From positions 1 through 41,750 of the forward strand of contig NZ_RAWG01000058.1 of the NCBI RefSeq assembly GCF_003611735.1: a stretch of 41,750 bases of DNA, written 5' to 3'. Positions within the stretch are counted from its first letter, which is position 1; each line of letters begins with the position of its first letter. The translations under genes and the position numbers were made by a program. This DNA comes from Corallococcus sicarius. Its GTDB lineage: Bacteria > Myxococcota > Myxococcia > Myxococcales > Myxococcaceae. Shown piece by piece: positions 1 to 7,720 of the stretch. The notes beneath the pieces were generated by a model. That model made no database searches and had not been told where the DNA came from. It worked only from the letters and a program-made list of their open reading frames with translations.

Positions 1-69
1 TTTCAGGTAGCAGACGGCATACGAGGTAGGCTCCGGTCTCGTGGGCTCGGAGATGAGTATAAGAGACAG
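1..69. other. Nextera adapter contamination, left end
   Basis: The first 69 bases are not genomic. They carry a degraded P7-type sequence (gacggcatacgag), an 8-base index (aggctccg), the constant gtctcgtgggctcgg and a mosaic end finishing in tataagagacag at 69. A few mismatches from the textbook adapter fit low-quality read ends. Any reading frame crossing this stretch is an artefact. Confidence 0.97.
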
Positions 70-126
70 CGCTGGCCCCGTCCCCAACACCCCCGCCAGC
101 GCCAGCCACGTCCACTTCGTTCCCAT
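70..126 (-). CDS. N-terminal fragment of a secreted protein, cut by contig end
   Basis: On the minus strand an ATG at 126-124 opens 19 codons (MGTKWTWLALAGVLGTGPA) that run straight into the adapter. A lysine, then a hydrophobic stretch of alanine, leucine, glycine and valine, looks like the start of a Sec signal peptide. The gene would be transcribed divergently from the moxR-like gene, with 36 bases between the start codons. No function can be read from so short a piece and no convincing ribosome site is visible, so the call rests on the signal-like composition and the divergent position. Confidence 0.45.
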
Positions 127-162
127 CGCGCCAGTGTATGCGCACCGGCTAGGCTCGCGCCC

Positions 163-1320
163 ATGTCCGTTACGTTCGAAGTCGCGGCGGCCACCGTCCG
201 CGACGCCCTCATCGACGCAGGCCAGGGGCTGGTGGAGCGCGAGGCGATGGTGGAGCTGGTGGCGCTGTCGGCGGTGGCGGGGGAGCACCTGCTCGTCATC
301 GGGCCGCCGGGCACGGCGAAGAGCGAGGCGGTGCGGCGGACGGCTCGGGCGCTTGGCGGCTCATACTTCGAGTACCTGCTGGGACGCTTCACGGAGCCGT
401 CTGAAATCTTCGGGCCGGTGGACCTGCGCAAGCTGCGCGAAGGCCTGGTGGAGACGGAGACGGCGGGCATGTTGCCGGAGGCGGAGGTGGCGTTCCTGGA
501 CGAGGTGTTCCTGGGCTCCACCGCCATCCTCAACACGCTGCTGGGCCTGCTCAACGAGCGCACCTTCCGGCGTGGGCACACGCGCATGCAGTGTCCGCTG
601 CGGGTGTGCGTGGGCGCGTCCAACGCGCTGCCGGAGGACGACGCGCTGGCGGCCTTCTCCGACCGCTTCCTCGCGCGCATCTTCCTGGATCCGGTGCCGG
701 ATCCGCGGCTGGAGGAGCTGCTCGCGGGCGGCGCATCGCTGTGGCGGGACGCGGCGCCCCGGGTGGCTTCGCTGGAGTCGCTGGACGTGGTGGCGGGCGC
801 GGCGCGCGACGCGGACCTGGCGCCGGTGCGCCCGCACCTGGCGCAAGCGCTGCGGACGCTGCGGGCCGCGGGCATCGTCCTGTCGGACCGGCGGGCGGTG
901 AAGGTGCAGCGGCTGGTGGCGGCGGCGGCGGCGCTGGCGGGGCGCGCGACGCCGGGCGTGGCGGACCTGTGGCCGCTCGTCTACGCGGTGCCCACGAAGG
1001 AGGCGCAGGCGCTCGCGCGGGACGTGCTGCGCGATGTGCTCTCCGCGTCGGAGAACGCGGCGCTGCCGGCCGCGGCGCTGGAGGCGAGCGCGGGGCCGCT
1101 CGCGCGGGCGCAGCGCATCGCGCAGGCGGGACGGGTGCTGCTGGAGACGCGGCCTCCGGACGCGGAGGGGGACGCGCTGGCCGCGTGGCGGCTCAAGCTG
1201 GAGGGCGTGGCGCGCGAGATGGACGCGGGCTTCGCGCCGGAGTCGCTGCCGGACGTGTTGCGCGCGCTGCGGGCGGAGGTGGCGGCGGCGCTGACCCCCG
1301 CGGGGGCGCGGGCGGCGTGA
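163..1320 (+). CDS. MoxR/RavA-type AAA+ ATPase of a MoxR-vWA-propeller system
   Basis: This 385-residue protein is a single AAA+ ATPase. Walker A is GPPGTAKS at residues 47-54, Walker B is AFLDE at 110-114, and a sensor-1 asparagine follows at about 154 in GASNALPEDD. MoxR-type ATPases work as chaperones that remodel or load cofactors into partners, usually together with a vWA protein. The family match is clear from these motifs, and the length is close to the usual 320-400 residues. It is the first gene of a four-gene plus-strand operon whose other members are a bpX5-like protein, a degenerate vWA/propeller protein and a bpX6-like protein. This fits the MoxR-vWA-beta-propeller ternary systems described by comparative genomics and predicted there to act in biological conflict. 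The substrate is unknown. Confidence 0.88.
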   Translation: MSVTFEVAAATVRDALIDAGQGLVEREAMVELVALSAVAGEHLLVIGPPGTAKSEAVRRTARALGGSYFEYLLGRFTEPSEIFGPVDLRKLREGLVETETAGMLPEAEVAFLDEVFLGSTAILNTLLGLLNERTFRRGHTRMQCPLRVCVGASNALPEDDALAAFSDRFLARIFLDPVPDPRLEELLAGGASLWRDAAPRVASLESLDVVAGAARDADLAPVRPHLAQALRTLRAAGIVLSDRRAVKVQRLVAAAAALAGRATPGVADLWPLVYAVPTKEAQALARDVLRDVLSASENAALPAAALEASAGPLARAQRIAQAGRVLLETRPPDAEGDALAAWRLKLEGVAREMDAGFAPESLPDVLRALRAEVAAALTPAGARAA

Positions 1321-1372
1321 AGGTGCGTCGAATCCAACGCTCGCGGGGCTGTATCCGCGTGGCGGGGCATCC

Positions 1373-1427
1373 CTCTTCGAGGGCAGGCTCTCGGCCTTCC
1401 GCGTCTTTGTGTACGGCGGTCCGGAAA
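1373..1427 (+). repeat. 55-bp direct repeat, copy 1
   Basis: Begins ctcttcgagggcaggctc and ends gcggtccggaaa. It recurs 99 bases downstream at 1472-1526 with one mismatch (tacgg against tactg). It lies in the 235-base gap between the moxR-like gene and the bpX5-like gene. Confidence 0.95.
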
Positions 1428-1431
1428 CCCT

Positions 1432-1464
1432 CGGGGCTGCCCGTGCACTGGCGTCCCAGGGCCG
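1432..1464 (+). repeat. Partial duplicate of the bpX5-like gene 5' end
   Basis: These 33 bases match 1581-1613, inside the bpX5-like coding sequence, at 31 of 33 positions. Translated they give GLPVHWRPRA, against GLPVRWRSRA in the gene. With the flanking 55-bp repeats this shows a tandem duplication that took in the start of the gene and then partly decayed. The matching start codon is not preserved in this copy. Confidence 0.85.
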
Positions 1465-1471
1465 AGACTTT

Positions 1472-1526
1472 CTCTTCGAGGGCAGGCTCTCGGCCTTCCG
1501 CGTCTTTGTGTACTGCGGTCCGGAAA
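1472..1526 (+). repeat. 55-bp direct repeat, copy 2
   Basis: Second copy of the repeat at 1373-1427, 54 of 55 bases identical. It ends 29 bases before the ATG of the bpX5-like gene, so it sits where the untranslated leader or an internal promoter of the downstream genes would be. Confidence 0.95.
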
Positions 1527-1555
1527 GTCTCACCTCCGTTGAGGGCAAGGGCGTC

Positions 1556-2017
1556 ATGAGGCCGCAAGCGGAGCGCGTCGCGGGGCTGCCCGTGCGCTGG
1601 CGTTCCAGGGCCGCACCCCTGGAGCCCGTCGCCGTGGCGGGCGTGGGCGCGGTGGCGCATGTGCTGGGACAGCGGGCCCTGCTCGCGGACGATGCGGCGC
1701 TGACGGCGTGGAGCGGGGTCGCGGGCCCGGACGTGCTCGTGCTCCTGGGCGCTGAGGCTTCGCTTCCGTGGGTGGAGGGCGTGGTCTACCTGGGGCGTGA
1801 TCCGCTGGCCCCCGCGCTCCTGCTGCCGTGCGCGCTGGAGCCGGAGGTGGCGGTGTCCCTGCTGGAGCGCGCGTTGCTGGCGGGGCAGGGGGATGCTCCG
1901 CTCGCGGTGCTGCCTGCCTCCGGACAGCTCGTACCCGTGGGCGCGGCCCAGCAGGTCGTGCGCGCTTCGCTGGAAGCGTGGCTCACGTCGGCGAAGGGGA
2001 CGGAGGCCGGGACGTGA
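1556..2017 (+). CDS. bpX5-like small protein of the MoxR-vWA-propeller system
   Basis: A 153-residue alanine- and leucine-rich soluble protein with no signal peptide or membrane segment. Conserved-looking blocks are DVLVLLGAEASLPWVEGVVYLGRDP at about residues 58-82 in outline, LLLPCALEP near 87-95, and a C-terminal PLAVLP followed by a helix ending in EAWL. I place it in the bpX5 family because of its size, these blocks and its slot between the MoxR ATPase and the propeller proteins; that is recognition from memory, not a search. The ATG at 1556 was chosen because codons upstream in the same frame run through the intergenic repeats. Its stop overlaps the GTG start of the next gene by four bases (GTGA), so the two are translationally coupled. 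Confidence 0.6.
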   Translation: MRPQAERVAGLPVRWRSRAAPLEPVAVAGVGAVAHVLGQRALLADDAALTAWSGVAGPDVLVLLGAEASLPWVEGVVYLGRDPLAPALLLPCALEPEVAVSLLERALLAGQGDAPLAVLPASGQLVPVGAAQQVVRASLEAWLTSAKGTEAGT

Positions 2018-3825
2018 CCGCGCTGCCTCCGGCGCTGCGCCCCTGGGCGACGCAGCTCTCCCTCTTCCCGAATGACCTCGCGCTCCAACTGGGCGCGCAG
2101 GTGGCGCGGCTGTCGGCGGCGCTCGGGGGACTGCGGCCTCGCGGTGAAGCGGAGGGCGGTGAGCCGCAGGGCTATGACGGGCTCACCCGGAGGGGCACCT
2201 TCGAGCGGCTGCTCGTCAGTGAATGGCTGTGGGCGCTGGAGGCTCCGGAGGAGCTGGTGCGCCGCGCGGCGTTCGGTGAGCTGTCCTTCCTCAAGCCCGC
2301 GTTCCGGCAGCCGCGCGGGGCCCTGCGCACGGTGGTGCTGCTGGACGCAGGACCGGATCAACTGGGCCTGCCCCGCATCGCGCACCTCGCGTTGCTCGTC
2401 GTGCTCGCGCGCAGGGCCGAGGCCGCGGGCGCCGCGTTCACCTGGGGCGCGCTCCAGTCCGACCCCTTGCGTGGCCCGCACACGGGCCTGGACGGCAACT
2501 CCCTGCTGAAGTGGCTGGAGGCCCGCTCCGTCGAGCCCGTGGCATCCCACCACCTGACCGCGTGGCGCGAGGCGCTCGCCCTCCAGCAGGCCCCCGGGGA
2601 TGTGTGGCTGGTGGGGGCTCCGCGTCTGGCGCGGCTGGACGGCGCGGAGGGGATGTCCCGCGTGGAGGTGACGGAGCCGATGGAGCCCGGCGCGCACCGG
2701 CTCACGGTGGACGTGCGGCCCGCGGCGCGCGTCGCGCGGTCGGTGGTGCTGGAGCTTCCGTCTCCAGACGACTGCGTGCGGCTGTTGCGCAACCCGTTGG
2801 GCCAGAGCCTCTCGGGGCAGGCGGTGGTCCGGCAGGAGAAGCGCCTCCTCGGCTTCGCGTTCTCCGGGGATGGCCGCCGCCTGCTGCTGCATTACACGGA
2901 TGGCAGCGTCGCGGCCATGGCGGTGCCGCACTCGCCGCGCGCGACCTTGCCCAAGCCCCGGCGCCTCCTGGTGCCTTCGGGGATGCGCGTCGTCGCGGCG
3001 GGCTGGCGCTCCTCGGGGGGGCTGCTGGTGCTGGCGCGCACGGGAGACGAGTACGTGATGCACGGGCAGGTGAAGATGCCCGACGGGCTCCGCAAGGGGC
3101 GCTACCACGCGCAGGTGGAGGCGGAGCGACCGGATCCGCCGGCGGGAGCGCTGCCCCTCCGACTCATGAGCTGGGTGGATTCCAAGGGCCAGGAGCAGCT
3201 CTGGATGCGGGACCGACGAGAGCAGCTGTTCTCGCTTCCGCCCCCCAGGGCCGCGGGCACCGTGCCGCTCCTCCCGCTGGAGCCGCACGTCTCCGCGATG
3301 GCCGAGGTGCGCAACACGCCCGTCTGCGTGATGCGGCCCCCGCCTCCGGACGGCAGGGGCCTGGCGTTGGTCGCGCGGCTCGCGGTGCTGGGGGAGGAGG
3401 AGCCCCGGGTCGCTCCGCTCAATGCGCGTCAGGGTGACGCGTTCTTCGGCTACTCCCCTTCCGGTGCGCATCCCGAAGCGGGGCTGCTGGCGGTGCGCCA
3501 CTCGGCGGACACGTGGCGGCTGTTCCTGGACACGGGAATGGTGGAGGTCCTGGTTCCCACACAGCAGCGCGTGGTGGGCGTGGTGCAGCCTCCCGCGCCT
3601 TCCCCAGCGGGGATGCTCACGCTCGGCCCCGACCTGCGGACGTTCTCCTTCCTCTCGCAGCATGCCCCCCAGATCCTGACCGTGGCCGGTGACGACGTGG
3701 TGCAGGCGGAGGCGAGCCATGGGCAGCCGGTGTTCGGCTGGCTGACGAAGTCGGGGGAGCTGGTGCTGTGGGACCTGATGGAGAAGACGGTCCTCTACCG
3801 CGCACTGCCGGGGACCATGCCGTGA
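2014..3825 (+). CDS. Degenerate vWA domain plus beta-propeller protein of the ternary system
   Basis: 603 residues from a GTG that overlaps the upstream stop. The N-terminal third has a vWA-like core: TVVLLDAGPD at about residues 107-116 stands where a MIDAS motif (DxSxS) would be, followed by the helix AHLALLVVLARRAE and a strand. The serines of the MIDAS are missing, so classical metal binding is doubtful. From about residue 280 the sequence breaks into blade-like repeats such as GFAFSGDGRRLLLHYTDGS, typical of beta-propellers. No signal peptide or membrane segment is present. In the ternary systems the vWA part is expected to be the MoxR partner, and here it is fused to its propeller. The next gene starts at an overlapping GTGA, so coupling continues. 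Function beyond system membership is unknown. Confidence 0.6.
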   Translation: MTALPPALRPWATQLSLFPNDLALQLGAQVARLSAALGGLRPRGEAEGGEPQGYDGLTRRGTFERLLVSEWLWALEAPEELVRRAAFGELSFLKPAFRQPRGALRTVVLLDAGPDQLGLPRIAHLALLVVLARRAEAAGAAFTWGALQSDPLRGPHTGLDGNSLLKWLEARSVEPVASHHLTAWREALALQQAPGDVWLVGAPRLARLDGAEGMSRVEVTEPMEPGAHRLTVDVRPAARVARSVVLELPSPDDCVRLLRNPLGQSLSGQAVVRQEKRLLGFAFSGDGRRLLLHYTDGSVAAMAVPHSPRATLPKPRRLLVPSGMRVVAAGWRSSGGLLVLARTGDEYVMHGQVKMPDGLRKGRYHAQVEAERPDPPAGALPLRLMSWVDSKGQEQLWMRDRREQLFSLPPPRAAGTVPLLPLEPHVSAMAEVRNTPVCVMRPPPPDGRGLALVARLAVLGEEEPRVAPLNARQGDAFFGYSPSGAHPEAGLLAVRHSADTWRLFLDTGMVEVLVPTQQRVVGVVQPPAPSPAGMLTLGPDLRTFSFLSQHAPQILTVAGDDVVQAEASHGQPVFGWLTKSGELVLWDLMEKTVLYRALPGTMP

Positions 3826-6800
3826 GCGAACCGTCTGGAGCCCTGAGTCCCCGGGTTCACGTGCACCGGGGAACCGTGCTGGCGGCGGCCTTCTGGTTCC
3901 ATCCCGGAACGACAGGCGCGACCGAGGCCCGTGTCCGCGTGCTGGCCGCGTGGAGGCCGGGGGCCACCGTCTGGGCGCTGGCGGGTGGCCACCTGCTGCG
4001 GCTGGCGACGCCGTGCAAGGTGGCCGTGGACGCCGCGCCGGGCCTGCCGTTGGTGCTGGAGTCGGGCGTGCTGACCAGCGCGCCGCTGGCCTCGAAGGAG
4101 CGCGAGCGACTGGCGCCACCGCCTGGAGCGGTCGTGCTGGTGCATGAGGGGGTCGCGCGGCTGTACGTGCCCGGTGAGCTGCGGCAGGTGGACCTGGGGT
4201 CGTGGCTGGACGTGTCCGGCTGGCAGCGGATGCAGGTGAAGGGATTGGGCGCGCCTCCGCCGGCCCTGCGGCACATGCTGGCGCCCCTGCCGCCGCCCAC
4301 GCGCGAGTCGTTCGGACCGGGAGTGCCCGCGCTCGCGCCCGAGGCCCAGCGGATGCTGGCGCTCATGGAGGGGCGGGGAGAGACGGTCGTCGCGCGGCGC
4401 GAGGGGTGGTTCGCGCGCCTGCGCCGCGTCTTCTCCCGGCAGCCTGGAGAGACGGTCGCCGTGCGGCGCGAGGGAGTGTTCGCACGGTTGCGACGGGCCT
4501 TCGGTGCGAGCTTCGCAGCCGCTTCGGAGACCGCCGAGATGGCGCAGCGGAGGGAGCGAACCGCACGGGTGCGCCGAGCCTTTGGTTTGAAGCCCGTGCA
4601 ACGTGGGGGCTTGTTCTCACGCTTGCGCCAGGCCTTCGGTGCAAGGCCCGAAGCTGCTCCGGGAAGCGCAATGACAGTGCAGCGTCAGGGCGTGCTCTCA
4701 CGCCTGCTCGCGTGGCTGGGCGCCGCATCCGCGCCCTCCGGTGCGACGAATGCAACCCAGGGCACGCAGGCCGCGCCCACCCAGGCGCCTCCGCCCGGCC
4801 CCAGCGCGTTCGAACGGATGAAGGCGTGGATGCTCCAGCACACGCCGCTGGGTGCGCTCGTGGGCCGGCGCAAGGGCGACTACCTGCGCAATCTCCTGGA
4901 GATGTTCGAGGAAGGCAGGCTCGACGAAGCCCTGCGCCACGCGATTCCCCTCGGCAGGGATCCGGACCCCCAGGCCCAGCTCGCCCTGGGCGTCCCAGGC
5001 CCGCGCGAACAGCTGCGCATCCAGCCGCGCGGGAACGCCGGCAGCGCCCAGGTCTTCGGCGGCGGCCCCGCCGTGTTCGAGGCCCTGCGCGAGCGCTACC
5101 GCACCACCTTCCGCCGGCTGGAGCGCGAGGGGCGCATCGACGAAGCCGCCTTCGTCCTGGCGGAGCTGCTCAACGCCGCGGAAGAGGCCGTGTCCTTCCT
5201 GGAGCGTCACGGCCGTCTGCGATTGGCCGCGGAGCTGGCCGAGGGCCGTGAGCTGCCCGCGGGCCTCGTGGTGCGCCAGTGGTTGCTGGCGAAGGACGTC
5301 GCGCGCGCGGTGGCCATCGCACGCCGCGGAGGCGCGTTCGCGGATGCGGTGCTGCGCCTGGAGAAGTCCCATCCGCGCGAAGCCGAAGCGCTGCGGCTCC
5401 TGTGGGCGGAGTCGCTCGCGGAGGCCGGAAACTGGGCCCGCGCGGTGGAGGCCCTCTGGCCCGTCACGTCCGCGCGCCACCTGGCCCGCGCCTGGGTGGA
5501 GCGGGGCGTGCGCACGGGCGGCGTGAGCGGCGCGAAGCTGCTGGTGCACTGGATGCTCGGGTTCCCGGACGGCTTCGGCGCGGCGCGCGGGCAGGTGGAG
5601 GCGCTGCTGTCGGACACCTCCGCCGAGCGCGCCCCGGAGCGCCTCGCCTTCGCCACGGAGCTGCTGCGAGAGGAGCCCTCCGACGCCCAGGCCGCGCTCC
5701 TCGTCCCCACGTTCCGCGCGCTGATGCGCGACCGCGTGACGGACCACTCCCTGCGCCTGGACATGCTCCTGCGGCGGATGCGCGCCATGAAGGAACCCGC
5801 GATGGCCGCGCTCCGCACGGACCTGCCGATGCACACGGCGACACCTGCCCCCGGGTGGTCCGCGCTCACAACGCTGCCGGCCCAGGGGGTGACGCTGGAG
5901 GAGAGCGACGCGGGCGCCCACGCGGTGCATGACGCGGTGGTGCTGCCGGGCCGGCGCGTGCTGCTCGCGCTGGGGGAGGCGGGCGCGCGGCTGGTCGACG
6001 CGGACGGGCGGACGCTGGCCTGGTTCGACGTGCCGGCGTTCTCGCTGGTGGTCTCCACGCAGGGGGACCGCGCGCTCGCGCTCGCACGCCGGGGCGACGT
6101 GTGGCGCCTGTCCCGGCTGGACCTGGTGGCGCGCCGGGCCTCGCGCTGGTGTGACATGGAGCTGGGCGCGTGGGCCCCCACGTACGACGGGGACCGGTGG
6201 TTCGTCGCCGTGCGCGACGCCGTGCTGATGGTGGACGCGCTGGCGGACGACCTGCGCTCCCTCTGGCGGGTGCCGCAGGTGGGCGGCGCGGTGCTGGAGC
6301 TGGCCGTGGACGAACAGCACCTGTCCTTCCTCGTCCTCCACCTCTCCGCGGAGCAGGACTTCCACCGCCTGGAGCGCTGGGGCTATGCCCTGGAGGGCGG
6401 CCCCACCCTGCGCCACCGCGCGGACGTGGAGTGCAGGGCCGGGATGCCGGACATCCACGCGCTCACGGCGGATGGCGAGGCGGTGGCGGCGCGCTCCGTC
6501 TCCCCCGAAGAGGAGACCCCCGTCCGGGGGAGCATCCTGGTGCCCTTCGTGTCCCGACCGAACCACGTCGTGCCGCTGCGGGAGCCCTCGCGCGTGGGGC
6601 TGGTGCTGGGGAGCGGCTGGAGCCTGACGCGGCTGAGCGCGGGCACCACGCGCACCACCCACCTTCGCGACGTCGCCGGAAACCTGCGCGCGAGCGTCGA
6701 GTTCACCGGCACCCCGCCCCAGGTCGTGCGACTCACGGAGGAGTGGTTCGTCGTCCACGACCTGCTCGGCCGGGTGGTGTGGCTGGACCTGCACTCCGGT

Positions 6801-6827
6801 GAGGTCCACCGCGTGCCGGTGGCGTGA
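3822..6827 (+). CDS. bpX6-like large propeller protein with amphipathic repeats
   Basis: 1001 residues from a GTG overlapping the preceding stop. The first 170 residues (RVHVHRGTVLAAAFW, then DLGSWLDVSGWQRM) match my recollection of the bpX6 domain. Residues 187-304 hold five imperfect copies of a basic amphipathic unit built around FARLRRAFG. Residues about 330-700 are helical and repeat-like (EEGRLDEALRHAIPLG, ALRERYRTTFRRLEREGRIDEAAFVLAELL), resembling TPR-type solenoids. The last 300 residues return to propeller-like blades. No signal peptide is seen. As the largest and last gene of the operon it is a candidate scaffold or recognition subunit; that is inference. The next gene converges, with three bases between the stops. 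Confidence 0.65.
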   Translation: MSEPSGALSPRVHVHRGTVLAAAFWFHPGTTGATEARVRVLAAWRPGATVWALAGGHLLRLATPCKVAVDAAPGLPLVLESGVLTSAPLASKERERLAPPPGAVVLVHEGVARLYVPGELRQVDLGSWLDVSGWQRMQVKGLGAPPPALRHMLAPLPPPTRESFGPGVPALAPEAQRMLALMEGRGETVVARREGWFARLRRVFSRQPGETVAVRREGVFARLRRAFGASFAAASETAEMAQRRERTARVRRAFGLKPVQRGGLFSRLRQAFGARPEAAPGSAMTVQRQGVLSRLLAWLGAASAPSGATNATQGTQAAPTQAPPPGPSAFERMKAWMLQHTPLGALVGRRKGDYLRNLLEMFEEGRLDEALRHAIPLGRDPDPQAQLALGVPGPREQLRIQPRGNAGSAQVFGGGPAVFEALRERYRTTFRRLEREGRIDEAAFVLAELLNAAEEAVSFLERHGRLRLAAELAEGRELPAGLVVRQWLLAKDVARAVAIARRGGAFADAVLRLEKSHPREAEALRLLWAESLAEAGNWARAVEALWPVTSARHLARAWVERGVRTGGVSGAKLLVHWMLGFPDGFGAARGQVEALLSDTSAERAPERLAFATELLREEPSDAQAALLVPTFRALMRDRVTDHSLRLDMLLRRMRAMKEPAMAALRTDLPMHTATPAPGWSALTTLPAQGVTLEESDAGAHAVHDAVVLPGRRVLLALGEAGARLVDADGRTLAWFDVPAFSLVVSTQGDRALALARRGDVWRLSRLDLVARRASRWCDMELGAWAPTYDGDRWFVAVRDAVLMVDALADDLRSLWRVPQVGGAVLELAVDEQHLSFLVLHLSAEQDFHRLERWGYALEGGPTLRHRADVECRAGMPDIHALTADGEAVAARSVSPEEETPVRGSILVPFVSRPNHVVPLREPSRVGLVLGSGWSLTRLSAGTTRTTHLRDVAGNLRASVEFTGTPPQVVRLTEEWFVVHDLLGRVVWLDLHSGEVHRVPVA
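4380..4733 (+). repeat. Five diverged amphipathic repeats inside the bpX6-like gene
   Basis: Units start at about residues 187, 210, 236, 258 and 282. Copies one to three open with ET; the shared core is REGxFxRLRRxFG, for example REGWFARLRRVF and REGVFARLRRAFG, decaying to RQGVLSRLLAWLG. Copies one and two are also similar at DNA level (ggagagacggtcg in both). Arginines alternate with Phe/Leu/Ala to give a strongly basic amphipathic helix. The later copies use more A/T-rich codons (tttggtttgaag) than the flanking gene. Confidence 0.8.
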
Positions 6828-6830
6828 GCG

Positions 6831-7520
6831 TCAGGAGGCGCGCAGGTGGCTGGGGACGATGACGATGCTCGCGGTCAGCGCGCACGCGTCGTCGTCCACC
6901 TCCAGCACCACCCGCACACCCTCCACCGTCACCAGCAGCGAGGGCTGCTCGCTGTGCAGCGCCATCAGCCACGACGACGCCAGCGGCAGCTCCGTGGCCG
7001 CCAGCTCCGCGGCGCGCAACAGGTGCACGCGCACCGCGTGGCGGATGGGGTCCGGAAGGGAGTGCAGCGAATACAGTGACGCGTCCGGCAGCCGCAGCGC
7101 GTACGGCACGCGCGGCGTCTGCTCCGCGCGGCGGGGCAGCTCGCGCAGGCGCTCCGTCAGCTCCGTCACCAGCTCCTCGGGCTGCACCGGCTTGTGCAGG
7201 AAGCCCACCACCCCGCTCAACGGCACCTCCGGGGGAAGGCCCCGGGCGGAGGACATCATCATCACCGACAGGTGTCGCAGCCGCGCGTCCGTGCGCAGCC
7301 GGCCGTACAGCTCCCACCCGTCCACGCGAGGCAAGAGCAGGTCCAGCAGGATGAGGTCCGGGTGCTGCGCCCGCGGCCGTTGATTCAGCCACGCCAGCGC
7401 CTCGGTGCCGTCCGACACCGGCGTCACCTGGAAGCCTGCTTCGCGCGCGGCACGGCCCACGCCGTCCCGCCACGTCTCATCGTCCTCGACGAGCAGCAGG
7501 TGGTGCATCCCCATGGCCAT
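6831..7520 (-). CDS. Response regulator with uncharacterised C-terminal domain
   Basis: 229 residues. The receiver domain covers residues 6-125: acidic pair in VEDDE, phospho-acceptor D60 in LILLDLLLPRVDGWEL, conserved Ser/Thr region MMMSSA, and lysine in FLHKPVQPEEL. The remaining 100 residues (from about VPYALRLPDASLY) are not a DNA-binding domain that I recognise, so output is probably by protein contact. Three in-frame ATGs (7520, 7514, 7508) compete; aggg lies six bases before the 7514 ATG, which may be the true start. The gene faces away from the histidine kinase at 8119 and its stop is three bases from the bpX6-like gene's stop. Partnership with that kinase is an inference from position. 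Confidence 0.85.
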   Translation of the reverse strand: MAMGMHHLLLVEDDETWRDGVGRAAREAGFQVTPVSDGTEALAWLNQRPRAQHPDLILLDLLLPRVDGWELYGRLRTDARLRHLSVMMMSSARGLPPEVPLSGVVGFLHKPVQPEELVTELTERLRELPRRAEQTPRVPYALRLPDASLYSLHSLPDPIRHAVRVHLLRAAELAATELPLASSWLMALHSEQPSLLVTVEGVRVVLEVDDDACALTASIVIVPSHLRAS

Positions 7521-7550
7521 CCCTGATTCGACCCGCTTTCTCCAGGTTTC

Positions 7551-7575
7551 TCAAATGGGACCCATGTCCAATTGA
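7551..7575. promoter_or_regulatory. Nested palindrome upstream of the response regulator
   Basis: The outer arms tcaaatgg and ccaattga pair at 7 of 8 positions, and inside them lies atgggacccat, a perfect 11-base palindrome. It is followed at 7577-7600 by a 12-base tandem repeat with cores gcccgagcacc and gcccgagcatc. It sits about 31-55 bases before the regulator's start in the 200-base divergent gap, a good place for an operator. Confidence 0.45.
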
Positions 7576-7643
7576 GGGCCCGAGCACCGGCCCGAGCATC
7601 GCCTGTCCGACATTGATTCCGAGAGGACTGTTCCCCCCAGACG

Positions 7644-7694
7644 CCCACCTGCCAACAAAGACAATGACCGTCAGGCTGTCTTGTTGCAGGTGGG
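7644..7694 (+). promoter_or_regulatory. Long hairpin covering a candidate ribosome site of the RelE-like gene
   Basis: The left arm (7644-7663, cccacctgccaac...) and right arm (7677-7694, ...ttgcaggtggg) pair over 18 positions with two single-base bulges and a 13-base loop. The right arm contains aggtggg, the only Shine-Dalgarno-like run before the ATG at 7700. Folded, the RNA would hide that site. One further in-frame ATG (7664) lies in the loop. Confidence 0.6.
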
Positions 7695-7720
7695 TGGCAA
7701 TGCACACTCTTGCGGCCGTC

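Noticed and set aside
41-901. Frame starting MGSEMSIRDS at the left end
   Set aside because: The start codon is in adapter sequence and the frame shadows the ATPase gene.
1786-4119. Long minus-strand open frame opposite the propeller genes
   Set aside because: It has only the composition of a high-GC shadow frame (Arg/Pro/His/Gln-rich, no motifs).
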